NCBI GenBank assembly: GCA_036378675.1
Contig: DASUWA010000007.1
Location: forward strand, 62,001 to 126,000
Reading direction: 5' to 3'
Origin: Acidimicrobiales bacterium
GTDB taxonomy: Bacteria > Actinomycetota > Acidimicrobiia > Acidimicrobiales > Palsa-688
DNA: 64,000 nucleotides
Position 1 is the first letter of the stretch. Every line of letters starts with the position of its first letter. The position numbers and the translations under genes are program-made. Shown here piece by piece: positions 1 through 8,122 of this stretch. A model generated the notes under the pieces. That model did no database searches and was not told where the DNA came from. It saw only the letters and a list, made by a program, of their open reading frames with translations.

Positions 1-1
1 A

Positions 2-2290
2 ACCGAAGAAGGTGCTCTCCGCCGCTACGGACCGCGGCACGCGCCGAAGAACCCGAAGGCCTGGCCCCAGATCGACTACGAGCTGAACATGATCGAGAAG
101 CTCGGATTCGCCGGCTACTTCCTGATCGTGTGGGACATCGTCGAGTTCTGCCGGACCCACGACATCTTCTGCCAGGGCCGCGGGTCGGCGGCCAACTCCG
201 CGGTTTGTTACGCGCTCGGGATAACCAACGCAGACGCGGTCGATCTCGGGTTGCTGTTCGAACGTTTTCTCTCGCCTGAGCGCGACGGCCCGCCCGACAT
301 CGACGTTGACATAGAGAGCGGCCGTCGGGAGGAGGCGATCCAGTACGTGTACCGGCGTTACGGTCGCGGGTGCGCCGCGCAGGTCGCCAACGTGATCACC
401 TACCGCCCACGATCGGCGGTGCGCGACATGGGCAAGGCGTTGGGTGCTTCTCAAGGCCAGGTCGACGCGTGGTCCAAGCAAATTGATCACTGGGGGCCGC
501 TGCCGGCTTCAGATGCCCGTCCGGAGGACTGTGAGGTCCCGCCGGCGGTGATGGGTCTAGCCGCCGAAGTCCAGAATTTTCCAAGGCATCTCGGTATCCA
601 CTCAGGGGGCATGGTCATATGCGACCGGCCGGTCGCCGAGGTCTGCCCCGTCGAGTGGGCGCGCATGGCGGACCGCAGCGTGCTCCAGTGGGACAAAGAT
701 GACTGCGCCTCCGCCGGTCTCGTCAAGTTCGACATGCTCGGCCTGGGGATGCTCACGGTGCTGCACGCGACCGTCGATCACGTGCGTTCCTTCCACGGGG
801 TCGAGGTGGACCTTGCTCGGTTGGAGCAGGAGCCTGAGGTGTACGAGATGCTGTCGAGGGCCGATTCGGTGGGTGTTTTCCAGGTGGAGAGCCGCGCGCA
901 GATGGCGACGCTGCCGCGACTCAAGCCACGGAAGTTCTACGACCTGGTGGTAGAGGTGGCGTTGATCAGGCCGGGTCCCATCCAGGGCGGTTCGGTGCAC
1001 CCTTACATCCGCCGGCGCAATGGAACTGAGAAGCCCACCTTCTTGCATCCCTTGCTGGAGCGCAGCCTCGAGAAGACGCTCGGGATTCCTCTGTTCCAGG
1101 AGCAGCTGATGCAAATGGCAATCGACGTCGCCGGGTTCACGCCGGCGGAGTCCGACCGGCTGCGCCAGGCGATGGGCTCGAAACGCAGCGTGGAGAAGAT
1201 GGAGCAGCTGAAGGCCCGGTTCTACGGGGGGATGGAGGAGCGGGGGATCGTCGGGGAGGTGGCCGACTCGATCTGGGACAAGCTCGTCGCGTTCGCCAAC
1301 TTCGGTTTCCCCGAGAGCCACTCCGTCTCGTTCGCCTATCTGGTCTATTCGTCGGCGTGGCTCAAGTGCTACTACCCCTCGGCGTTCTGCGCCGGCCTGC
1401 TCGACGGCCAGCCGATGGGTTTCTGGTCGCCGCAGACCCTTGTGGCTGACGCTCGCCGGCACGGTGTCGTGGTGCGCCGGCCTTGCGTGAACTCGAGCGG
1501 CGCGAAATCGAGGTTGGAGGCGTGCGAAGAGTCGGCGGGTGGTGCGGCGGTGCGGTTGGGGTTGTCGTACGTGCGCGGCGTTGGAGACGAAGTTGCAGAA
1601 CGGATGGAAGCCGGGCAGCCCTACCGGGACATGGAGGACGTGGTTCGCCGGGTCGGTTTGTCGGCGCCGCAGTCGGAGGCGCTGGCTACGGCGGGAGCGT
1701 TCGAGTGCTTCGGCCTGGCCAGGCGCGCGGCTCTATGGGGGGCCGGGGCGGTGGCAGCCGCCGGCGGTGATGTGGATGCGACCAGTGGTGCCGTAACCGG
1801 TCGTTCCGGCCGTGTCGCCGCTCGGCTCGAAGGCCTCGTCACCGGTGCCGACGCCCCGCCTCTGGCGGACATGCATCCCTCCGAGGCCAACCACGCCGAC
1901 CTGTGGGCCACCGGCCTCTCCCCGGACAGCTACCCGACCGAGTTCGTGCGAGAGGAGCTTGCCGCCGCCGGCGTAGTGACCGCGGCGAAGTTGGTGGAGC
2001 TGACGCCGGGGCAGAAGGTGTTGGTGGCTGGGGTGGTGACCCACCGCCAGCGACCGGCGACGGCGCAGGGGGTGACTTTCATGAACCTGGAGGACGAGAC
2101 GGGGCTGGTGAACGTGGTGTGCTCGGCGGGAGCGTGGGTGCGTTTTCGGAGGGTGGCCCGCACCAGTCCGGCCGTGATCGTCGACGGGCGGTTGGAGCGG
2201 GTGGAGACGGTCATCAACGTGGTCGTGGAGCGGATCCGGCCCCTGCCGTTGCGGACCAAGTCGCTCCTGCCCTCTCGGGACTTCCGCTGA
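2..2290 (+). CDS. dnaE2: Error-prone DNA polymerase III alpha subunit DnaE2 (5' end outside window)
   Basis: Translesion polymerase of the C-family, used in damage-induced mutagenesis. The frame is open to the left edge, so only the last ~760 residues are visible; the PHP domain lies upstream of the window. Counting from the Met at 89, the polymerase palm motifs are clear: GRGSAANS near residue 30 and PPDIDVDIES at 68-77, with the catalytic aspartates at 70 and 72. The fingers and beta-clamp-side sequence follow (SVGVFQVESRAQM, PGPIQGG, KLVAFANFGFPESHS). An OB fold closes the protein at about residues 640-720 (KVLVAGVV, FMNLEDETG, NVVC). A residual OB fold and the absence of a long tau-binding tail favour DnaE2 over the replicative DnaE1. 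In actinobacteria it usually follows imuA'/imuB, which would lie left of this window. I see no LexA box because the promoter is not included. Confidence 0.93.
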   Translation, partial: TEEGALRRYGPRHAPKNPKAWPQIDYELNMIEKLGFAGYFLIVWDIVEFCRTHDIFCQGRGSAANSAVCYALGITNADAVDLGLLFERFLSPERDGPPDIDVDIESGRREEAIQYVYRRYGRGCAAQVANVITYRPRSAVRDMGKALGASQGQVDAWSKQIDHWGPLPASDARPEDCEVPPAVMGLAAEVQNFPRHLGIHSGGMVICDRPVAEVCPVEWARMADRSVLQWDKDDCASAGLVKFDMLGLGMLTVLHATVDHVRSFHGVEVDLARLEQEPEVYEMLSRADSVGVFQVESRAQMATLPRLKPRKFYDLVVEVALIRPGPIQGGSVHPYIRRRNGTEKPTFLHPLLERSLEKTLGIPLFQEQLMQMAIDVAGFTPAESDRLRQAMGSKRSVEKMEQLKARFYGGMEERGIVGEVADSIWDKLVAFANFGFPESHSVSFAYLVYSSAWLKCYYPSAFCAGLLDGQPMGFWSPQTLVADARRHGVVVRRPCVNSSGAKSRLEACEESAGGAAVRLGLSYVRGVGDEVAERMEAGQPYRDMEDVVRRVGLSAPQSEALATAGAFECFGLARRAALWGAGAVAAAGGDVDATSGAVTGRSGRVAARLEGLVTGADAPPLADMHPSEANHADLWATGLSPDSYPTEFVREELAAAGVVTAAKLVELTPGQKVLVAGVVTHRQRPATAQGVTFMNLEDETGLVNVVCSAGAWVRFRRVARTSPAVIVDGRLERVETVINVVVERIRPLPLRTKSLLPSRDFR

Positions 2291-2354
2291 CGGCGGTCAA
2301 TCGGGGCTGGTGACTGTCCAAGCCTCATCGACTCCGCCCTGACTGTAGCGCTGG

Positions 2355-2388
2355 GTAGAGAAAAGGAACCCCGGTTCCCTTTCTCTAC
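2355..2388 (+). terminator. Long hairpin downstream of dnaE2
   Basis: Two 16-nt arms (2355-2370 and 2373-2388) are complementary except for one A/G difference, with only CC between them. The start of the hairpin is 65 nt past the dnaE2 stop and about 80 nt before the ECF gene start. It lacks a clean T-tract on the plus strand, so it would be an I-shaped terminator. An operator or leader hairpin for the ECF gene is the alternative. Confidence 0.5.
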
Positions 2389-2469
2389 ACACTTGACCAA
2401 CTTAAACATTTCCTGAGCGTCAGACCCTTCGACACCCCAAGGTCTCCCTCAGATGGCACTCTGGAACCC

Positions 2470-4566
2470 GTGCCGGAAGAGACCCGCGCCACCGGGCCCC
2501 TGCGGCCGATCGAAATAGCGACGGCGTCGGTCATGGCGGGCGTTACGGTCGCGCTCACGGTGATCGGCTGGTTCCTGCCCCACCTCGGGCCGGTCGCCGC
2601 TCTCTCGGTGGTGCCACTCGGGGTGGTGTCGCACCGCCACCGTTTCCGGGCGCTCGCTGCCTCCGCGTTCGCTGCTTCGGTTCTGAGCTTCATGGTCGCC
2701 GGGACCGGAACGGTCTCCAACGTGGTCGAGTGCGCGATCGTGGGCGGCTTGGTCGGAACTGGGCTGCGTCGGAACTGGTCGTTCGGCGCCGTGTTCGCGG
2801 TGGTCTCGCTCATCGCCCCCGTGCTCGCGGCCGTAGCTATCGGATTTCTCGAAGTGTTCTCTTCGATCCGGAAGCTCACCCTCGAGCAGATCCACAACAC
2901 CTGGAAAGGCGTCGAGAAGATACTCCAGCGGCTGTCGGTGCCCCACAGCGTCACTCACGATCTCAACAGCTTCGTCGCTGCCATGATCCGGGACTGGCAG
3001 ATCACCGTCGGCGTGCTCGTGATCCTGGCGACGCTCTGGTTCACGGTTCTCGCGTGGGTGCTTCTCGGTCCGGTCTTGGAGCGGCTCGAGTCTTTGCGAG
3101 CCGTCGACCGGCTCGACACGTTGCCGAACACCTTCGGGGAGGCATCCAACGGAGCCGCTCCACCCGCGCCGGCGCCGGTGCCGGTGACGATGGACAAGAT
3201 CGGTTTTCGCTATCCCGGGTCCGCCTCGGACGCCCTCGCGGACGTGTCCATCGAGATCGACTCCGGCGAGTTCGTCGCGCTTGTCGGAAACAACGGATCT
3301 GGCAAGTCGACTCTCGCCCGGCTCCTCGCCGGACGGCAGCCGACGTCGGGAACCGTGCGCCGGCCCGGTCCGGCAGGACTTGGCCGGAAGGGCGGCACTG
3401 CGATGATCATGCAGCACCCCGAGACGCAGATCCTCGGCGTCCGCGTCGACGACGACGTGGTCTGGGGGCTTCATGACGCGAGCGACGTCGACGTTGCCGG
3501 GTTATTAGGAGCGGTCGGTCTCGAAGGCATGGGGCAGCGTGAGACATCGACGTTGTCGGGCGGGGAGCTGCAGAGACTGGCGGTCGCAGCAGCGCTGGCG
3601 CGCCGCCCGGAGCTGCTCATCTCTGACGAGTCGACGGCGATGGTGGACGCCGACGGAAGGGACAAGCTGACGTCCCTCCTCGCGCGCCTTCCCGAATCGC
3701 GAGGCATGACGGTGGTCCACGTGACCCACCGCCTGGAGGAGACCGCACGCGCCGACAAGACCTTCCGTCTGCGCGCCGGTCATCTGGTCGAGACCGACAC
3801 TGTCGTTTCTCCGGGTTCGACCACAACCAACGGCGCCGCCCCGGTCGGGACGCGTTCGCCGGCCGGCGTTTCGGTCCATCCCAACGGTTCGCGGACCGCC
3901 GGCCACGTTCTTGAGCTGTCTGGGGTCTCCCACACCTATGGCGCGGGAAGCCCGTGGGCGCATCCCGCGCTAGCAGATGTCGACCTGACCATACGACCGG
4001 GGGACGGGCTGCTCGTGGTAGGCAGCAACGGCTCCGGAAAGTCGACGCTCGCCTGGATCCTCGCCGGCGTTCTGCAGCCGACCAAAGGCGTCTGCCTACT
4101 CGGGGGACGACCAGTGCACGAACAGGTCGGTTCGGTTGGCTTGGCGTTCCAGCACGCCCGGCTCCAGCTTCAGCGGACGACCGTCAAGGAAGACATAAGC
4201 GCCGCCGGCGCAGCCGACGACCACGCCGCGGCGGTCGCTCTGGCCGAGGGCGGGCTCGATCCAAACCGCTTCGCCGGGCGTGGCATCGACGAGCTGAGCG
4301 GTGGAGAGCAGCGCCGGGTTGCGCTGGCCGGAATCCTCGCCCGCCGGCCTTCCGTGATCGTTCTCGACGAGCCACTCGCCGGCCTCGACGCGCCGGCGCG
4401 CGAGTCCCTCGTCGACCTCCTCGCCAGGCTTCGATTCGACCAGGGGCTGACGGTCGTGGTCATCTCCCATGACCTCGAAGGCATGGAGCGGGTATGCGAC
4501 CGGGTAGTTCGATTGGAGAGCGGCCGGGTTGTTTTCGACGGGTCCCGCGAGGCGACACCATGCTGA
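2470..4566 (+). CDS. ECF transporter fusion: membrane (S-like) domain plus two EcfA-type ATPases
   Basis: Energy-coupling module of a vitamin or metal importer. Residues 15-205 form a hydrophobic domain with five or six predicted membrane segments, resembling an ECF substrate-binding component. A Pro/Ala linker follows (230-239). ATPase 1 spans ~240-440: Walker A GNNGSGKST at 273-281, signature LSGGE at 362, Walker B ending in DE at 386-387, switch His420. ATPase 2 spans ~478-695: Walker A GSNGSGKST at 518-526, LSGGE at 609, VLDEP at 631, switch His667. Both ATPases look catalytically intact. The start is GTG. The stop overlaps the ATG of the EcfT gene (ATGCTGA), so the two are translationally coupled. 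ECF modules normally have separate S, A and A' chains; here S-like, A and A' form one chain. The substrate cannot be read from the sequence and no riboswitch is visible upstream. Confidence 0.85.
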   Translation: MPEETRATGPLRPIEIATASVMAGVTVALTVIGWFLPHLGPVAALSVVPLGVVSHRHRFRALAASAFAASVLSFMVAGTGTVSNVVECAIVGGLVGTGLRRNWSFGAVFAVVSLIAPVLAAVAIGFLEVFSSIRKLTLEQIHNTWKGVEKILQRLSVPHSVTHDLNSFVAAMIRDWQITVGVLVILATLWFTVLAWVLLGPVLERLESLRAVDRLDTLPNTFGEASNGAAPPAPAPVPVTMDKIGFRYPGSASDALADVSIEIDSGEFVALVGNNGSGKSTLARLLAGRQPTSGTVRRPGPAGLGRKGGTAMIMQHPETQILGVRVDDDVVWGLHDASDVDVAGLLGAVGLEGMGQRETSTLSGGELQRLAVAAALARRPELLISDESTAMVDADGRDKLTSLLARLPESRGMTVVHVTHRLEETARADKTFRLRAGHLVETDTVVSPGSTTTNGAAPVGTRSPAGVSVHPNGSRTAGHVLELSGVSHTYGAGSPWAHPALADVDLTIRPGDGLLVVGSNGSGKSTLAWILAGVLQPTKGVCLLGGRPVHEQVGSVGLAFQHARLQLQRTTVKEDISAAGAADDHAAAVALAEGGLDPNRFAGRGIDELSGGEQRRVALAGILARRPSVIVLDEPLAGLDAPARESLVDLLARLRFDQGLTVVVISHDLEGMERVCDRVVRLESGRVVFDGSREATPC

Positions 4567-5396
4567 AAACAGACTCCCGCACCCCCTACAACCGCGACTC
4601 CGAACGACGCCCACCGCGGATCATCCTTCTTCGCGAGATCCCGGGGGACACGCCTGTCCACCGGCTCTGGGCGGGAACCAAGCTCGTTGCTGTCGCAGGT
4701 CTCAGCGTCGTGCTCTCCTACTACCCGTCGTGGGGTGCGCTCGGTCTCATCACCTGCCTGTTGCTAATCGCCGGCCTGGTTGCGCACATCCCGAGGGGCG
4801 CCCTGCCCAAGCCACCTTTCTGGTTCTGGGTCGTGATCATCGTCACCGGTGGTCTGGCTTCGATCTCTGGTGGCAAACCTCACCTGACCATAGGCGGAGC
4901 GGTTCTGGGACTCGGCGGGATCGACGCCTACCTCCGTTTCGTCTCGATCGGGATCGTGTTGCTGCTCGCCGCGGCCATGGTCGGCTGGACCACGTCGCTC
5001 GGCGAGATCGCCCCAGCGGTCGCGCGGCTGATGGCTCCACTGAGGCTGGTTCGTTTCCCGGTTGACGAGTTCGCAGTAGCGGTTGCTCTTTGCGTTCGAA
5101 GCCTGCCGTTGCTCGTCGGCGAGCTGCGCGTCCTGCTGGCCGCACGCAAGCTGCGGCCCGCGCGCCCGCCCAGCCAGGGCCGTTCTGGTCTCGAGCGGTG
5201 GCTCGACGAGCTGATCGACATCCTCGTAGCCGCCCTCGCGGTTTCGGTGCGCCGCGCCGGCGAACTGTCCGAAGCGATCACCGCACGCGGAGGAACCGGG
5301 ATGATCGCGGCTCGGACGGTGAAGCCCGGCCGGCGCGACGTGGCCGCCATCCTTTTAGTCGCGGCGGTGTGCGCCGGCGCGGCTTTGCTGCCCTGA
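4560..5396 (+). CDS. ecfT: ECF transporter transmembrane component EcfT
   Basis: Membrane-coupling subunit that links the two ATPases to the substrate-binding domain. The protein is 278 residues with several hydrophobic segments (for example VAVAGLSVVLSYYPSWGALG, FWFWVVIIVTGGL, IGIVLLLAAAMVGW, and a C-terminal AAILLVAAVCAGAALLP). The two positively charged EcfT coupling motifs are present: LLAARKLRPARP near the middle and SEAITARGGTG towards the end. I chose ATG 4560 rather than the longer frame from 4494. It begins the recognisable sequence and overlaps the stop of the fused ATPase gene by 7 bp, a typical coupling arrangement. Together the two genes appear to encode a complete group I-like ECF importer. 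The C-terminal end abuts the convergent EamA-type gene. Confidence 0.88.
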   Translation: MLKTDSRTPYNRDSERRPPRIILLREIPGDTPVHRLWAGTKLVAVAGLSVVLSYYPSWGALGLITCLLLIAGLVAHIPRGALPKPPFWFWVVIIVTGGLASISGGKPHLTIGGAVLGLGGIDAYLRFVSIGIVLLLAAAMVGWTTSLGEIAPAVARLMAPLRLVRFPVDEFAVAVALCVRSLPLLVGELRVLLAARKLRPARPPSQGRSGLERWLDELIDILVAALAVSVRRAGELSEAITARGGTGMIAARTVKPGRRDVAAILLVAAVCAGAALLP

Positions 5397-5398
5397 AG

Positions 5399-6263
5399 CT
5401 AGGGAGCTACGGCGGCGGTCGGGCGGCCCGCAACCGAGTTGCCAACGTTCGCCACGACGACGAGCGCCATCGCGGTCAGCTCCCGCGCCCCGGGATGCTG
5501 ACCGAGCACCACCAACCCGGCCAGCGCCGCGAGCGCCGGGTCCAGGCTCAGCATTACGCCGAAGGCCCTACGCGTCACCCGTCTGAGCGCGACCAGCTCG
5601 AGCCAGTAGGGGATCACCGAGGACAGGAGCGCAACCGACGAGCCGAGTCCGAGCACGTACCAGGAAAAAAGGTTCCCGCCTCCCGAAACCAGTCCCGCGG
5701 GCAGTATTGCCGCCGCGCCGGTGATCATCGCGATCGTCAGTCCGCGTCGAGCCTCGAAACGTTGGCCCGTCTGCTTGTTCAACACGATGTAAGCGATCCA
5801 GAACGCGCCCGCGAGGCCCGCCAACGCAACACCGCCCGGATCGAGACCGCGACCGGTTGCCGAAGCGAGCAGCGCCACTCCGAGACCGGCCATCGCCGCC
5901 CAAAGCCCGTCCGACCAGCGGCGAGATCCCACGAGTGCGACGAGCAGCGGGCCAGAGAACTCGACGGTCACCGCGGCACCGAGCGGGATCCTCGCAATGG
6001 ACTCGTAGAAGCTCAGGTTCATCGCCGCGAGCACAAGCCCGAACGCGGCTGCGACCGCCCAGTCGGATTTCGGTCGCAGGCGTGTTCCCCTTCGCAGTAC
6101 GAGGAAGTGCCGCGAGGATGATGGCCGCGATCACCAGGCGGACCGTGACTGCACCGACCGGGCCGACCCGGTTGAACAAGTGGGTCGCGAAGGCGGCGCC
6201 GAACTGGACCGAGACCGCGCCCGCACCGACGAGGCTCACAGGCGGCAGAGCCGGGCGGTTCAT
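5399..6263 (-). pseudogene. EamA/RhtA-type DMT permease, frameshifted in this sequence
   Basis: Drug/metabolite or amino-acid exporter of the 10-TM EamA superfamily, closest in appearance to RhtA. The N-terminal part starts at 6263 (MNRPALPPVSLVGAGAVSVQ) and runs through GPVGAVTVRLVIAAIILAA. The rest (VLRRGTRLRPKSDWAVAAAF, then MNLSFYESIARIPLGAAVTV, to the end at 5399) lies in a different frame. The two parts together give about 288 residues, the normal family length, so a single 1-nt indel near 6105-6120 explains the break. The start codon overlaps the stop of the upstream TraG-like gene (ATGA), indicating co-translation. It may be a true pseudogene or an assembly error; nothing else in the gene looks degraded. 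Confidence 0.75.
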
Positions 6264-7654
6264 CGGCCGAGTGTACGAATCTCCGCCTGCGCCGGCTCCA
6301 GCGGCCTCTCCAGTCTGGATCGTCTTACGTTCGAGAAGGGCTCCTGCAACCACCACGGAGGTAATGAGACGTATTCGGGCGGCCGTGGTCCGGCCAGGAG
6401 GAGAGCGCTGCCTTTCGGCAGCTGGTTGACCGCCTCGGGCGGGATCCTCCGCTGCCGCTGGGTCGACCAGGTCACCGTCGGAGAGCCGTAACCGGGGCCC
6501 CACGCCGAGCTCCGGCTGACGCTCCGGACGGGAACGTCCACCTCGCCGCCGAGCTTCGAGACCAGCTCCAGGGTGGACAGGTCGCCGATACCCGGCAACA
6601 CCAGCTTGGTCCCGAACAAAGACAGGAATCCGTCGGCCGCCGGGCCCCACCTGACCCTCGCCTGGGAAAGGTCCTGAAGGCATCCCACCGTCAACACCCC
6701 TTGGCCGCCGCCTTCGCTGACCAGGCCAGGCAAGTCGGGGAGTGGCGCGATGTTTGCGAGCTCGTCGAGCACCATGGTCACCGGGGGAGCCGCCGCCATG
6801 CTCTGCCCGGCTGTGGCTCTTGCCGAGTAGGCGGCAGAGCGGATCTGCTCGAGGAACGCCACCACTATCGGAGACGTCAGATCCTGGTGGCGCGCCGGCG
6901 CACAGATGTACACGGTGTCGCTGCTCTGGGCAAAGGCCGCGGGATCGAAGTTGACGGCGGTGGAGTTGTCGAGAACCGCGTCGGAGCGGTAGGCGGCGAG
7001 CACCCCTGCGAGGCTCGACCAAATCCCCGACAGCTCCCGCCGGTCGGTCGACGCGATCCCGCCGAGCGCGTCGGCTGCGACGGGGAGGCCGTTCGCATGC
7101 AGAGTCGCCTGTGCGGGACCGAGGTCCTGGCGCAACGTCCATCCGAGGACATCATCGATACCGTCACCTGATAGGAATGCCGCGTGCAGCAGCGGCCCCA
7201 ACAGCGCTTCCGCCCTCTCGGTCCAGTGAGCCGACTCCCCCTGCCGACCGGCCGGCCTGGCCGCTTGGGTCATGGCTCTGGCCATTACAAGCGAATCGTC
7301 CCATGTCGATGCCGCCGCGACGGGTGACCAACGAAGTCTTGTGACGCCGGGCGGGTCAAGGCCGATCGATCCGCTGGGATCCATCAGCCAGCAACGCCCC
7401 ATCTGCGAACGAGACTCGATGGTCGACATCAGCACGTCGGCCTTGGTAGACGTCGCGATCACTGCTCCGGGCGCGCACAGCACGTTCGGGACTGCCACCG
7501 CCGAGGTCTTCCCGGAGCGAGGAGGCCCCAGCACCAGAAGCGCTTGCTGTGAATCCGCTAGAGCCAAACCGCCCGGGACCGCGCCGGCGTACAGACGGCC
7601 GCCGTCATGAAGGATGAATTCCCGCAGCTGCTCCAGCGCGGCTTGTTCGGGCAC
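6260..7654 (-). CDS. Orphan VirD4/TraG-like coupling-protein ATPase
   Basis: A 464-residue P-loop ATPase of the type IV secretion coupling family. Visible motifs are Walker A GPPRSGKT (43-50), Walker B VTMVLDELANIAPLPDL (292-308) followed by the SEGGGQGV segment, and the C-terminal PPEYVSLPPWW motif. The N-terminal transmembrane helices normal for VirD4 are absent; the protein begins directly with a short soluble segment. No relaxase, VirB4, pilus or other conjugation gene is nearby, so this is not an integrative element in the part I can see. The start is GTG, and the stop overlaps the start of the EamA-type gene by 4 bp. Its actual role is unknown: it could be a residual transfer gene or a chromosomal DNA pump with a host function. 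Confidence 0.85.
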   Translation of the reverse strand: MPEQAALEQLREFILHDGGRLYAGAVPGGLALADSQQALLVLGPPRSGKTSAVAVPNVLCAPGAVIATSTKADVLMSTIESRSQMGRCWLMDPSGSIGLDPPGVTRLRWSPVAAASTWDDSLVMARAMTQAARPAGRQGESAHWTERAEALLGPLLHAAFLSGDGIDDVLGWTLRQDLGPAQATLHANGLPVAADALGGIASTDRRELSGIWSSLAGVLAAYRSDAVLDNSTAVNFDPAAFAQSSDTVYICAPARHQDLTSPIVVAFLEQIRSAAYSARATAGQSMAAAPPVTMVLDELANIAPLPDLPGLVSEGGGQGVLTVGCLQDLSQARVRWGPAADGFLSLFGTKLVLPGIGDLSTLELVSKLGGEVDVPVRSVSRSSAWGPGYGSPTVTWSTQRQRRIPPEAVNQLPKGSALLLAGPRPPEYVSLPPWWLQEPFSNVRRSRLERPLEPAQAEIRTLGR

Positions 7655-7769
7655 GGCGTTCCCCCGCTTCGGTGAGACGTCTATTGCAGGGGAAGGCTTC
7701 GAGCCGGGTATATCCGCGGCACCGACGAGAGAATAGTCTCAACATCGAACCTTCGAAGGAGGTGGAGCG

Positions 7770-8048
7770 ATGGCCCAGCAGCTTCTCGGGGAAGAGGCAA
7801 TCGGCGAGGCCCTGAAGAACCTCGACTGGTCGCGCGACGGAGACGAGTTGGTCAAGACTGTGGTGCTCGCCGATTTCGCTGCCGCGCTCGGCTTTGTGAA
7901 CGACGTGGGCCGGCTCGCCGAGCAACGCAACCATCACCCCGACATCAATATCTCCTGGAACACGGTGACACTCCGGCTGAGCACTCACTCCGCCGGAGGT
8001 CTGACGTCCGCCGACGTCGAGCTCGCCACCGAGATCGACAAGCTGTAG
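7770..8048 (+). CDS. phhB: Pterin-4a-carbinolamine dehydratase
   Basis: Dehydrates 4a-hydroxytetrahydrobiopterin; in bacteria without phenylalanine hydroxylase it is often linked to pterin or molybdopterin metabolism. The 92-residue protein has the normal family length and shows the active-site pattern NHHPDINISWNTVTLRLSTH followed by GGLTSADVELA. A strong Shine-Dalgarno sequence (AAGGAGGT at 7756-7763) sits 6 nt before the ATG, and a perfect palindrome CCTTCGAAGG overlaps its 5' part. It is divergent from the TraG-like gene. A GC-rich hairpin follows the stop. Confidence 0.93.
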   Translation: MAQQLLGEEAIGEALKNLDWSRDGDELVKTVVLADFAAALGFVNDVGRLAEQRNHHPDINISWNTVTLRLSTHSAGGLTSADVELATEIDKL

Positions 8049-8059
8049 CGACGACACCG

Positions 8060-8077
8060 CCGGCGGAGGACCGCCGG
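8060..8077 (+). terminator. Hairpin after phhB
   Basis: CCGGCGG AGGA CCGCCGG, a perfect 7-bp GC stem with a 4-nt loop starting 11 nt after the phhB stop. No T-tract follows. It ends before the -10 box of mca. Confidence 0.55.
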
Positions 8078-8109
8078 GGTATTGCGTCCGGCAACCGCTG
8101 ATTTCGCCG

Positions 8110-8115
8110 TAACCT
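8110..8115 (+). promoter_or_regulatory. -10 box of mca (leaderless)
   Basis: TAACCT ends 7 nt before the mca ATG. There is no ribosome binding site, so transcription probably begins at or next to the start codon. Confidence 0.6.
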
Positions 8116-8122
8116 TGACCAG

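Noticed and set aside
602-1462. 286-residue minus-strand frame opposite dnaE2
   Set aside because: No recognisable sequence; dnaE2 motifs lie on the plus strand across it.
2449-3474. 341-residue minus-strand frame opposite the ECF fusion
   Set aside because: Arg/His/Asp-rich composition without motifs, typical of a shadow frame.
5568-7142. 524-residue minus-strand frame
   Set aside because: It is the antisense-frame shadow of the TraG-like gene on the same strand, joined to the N-terminus of the EamA gene; only the last ~60 residues are meaningful.
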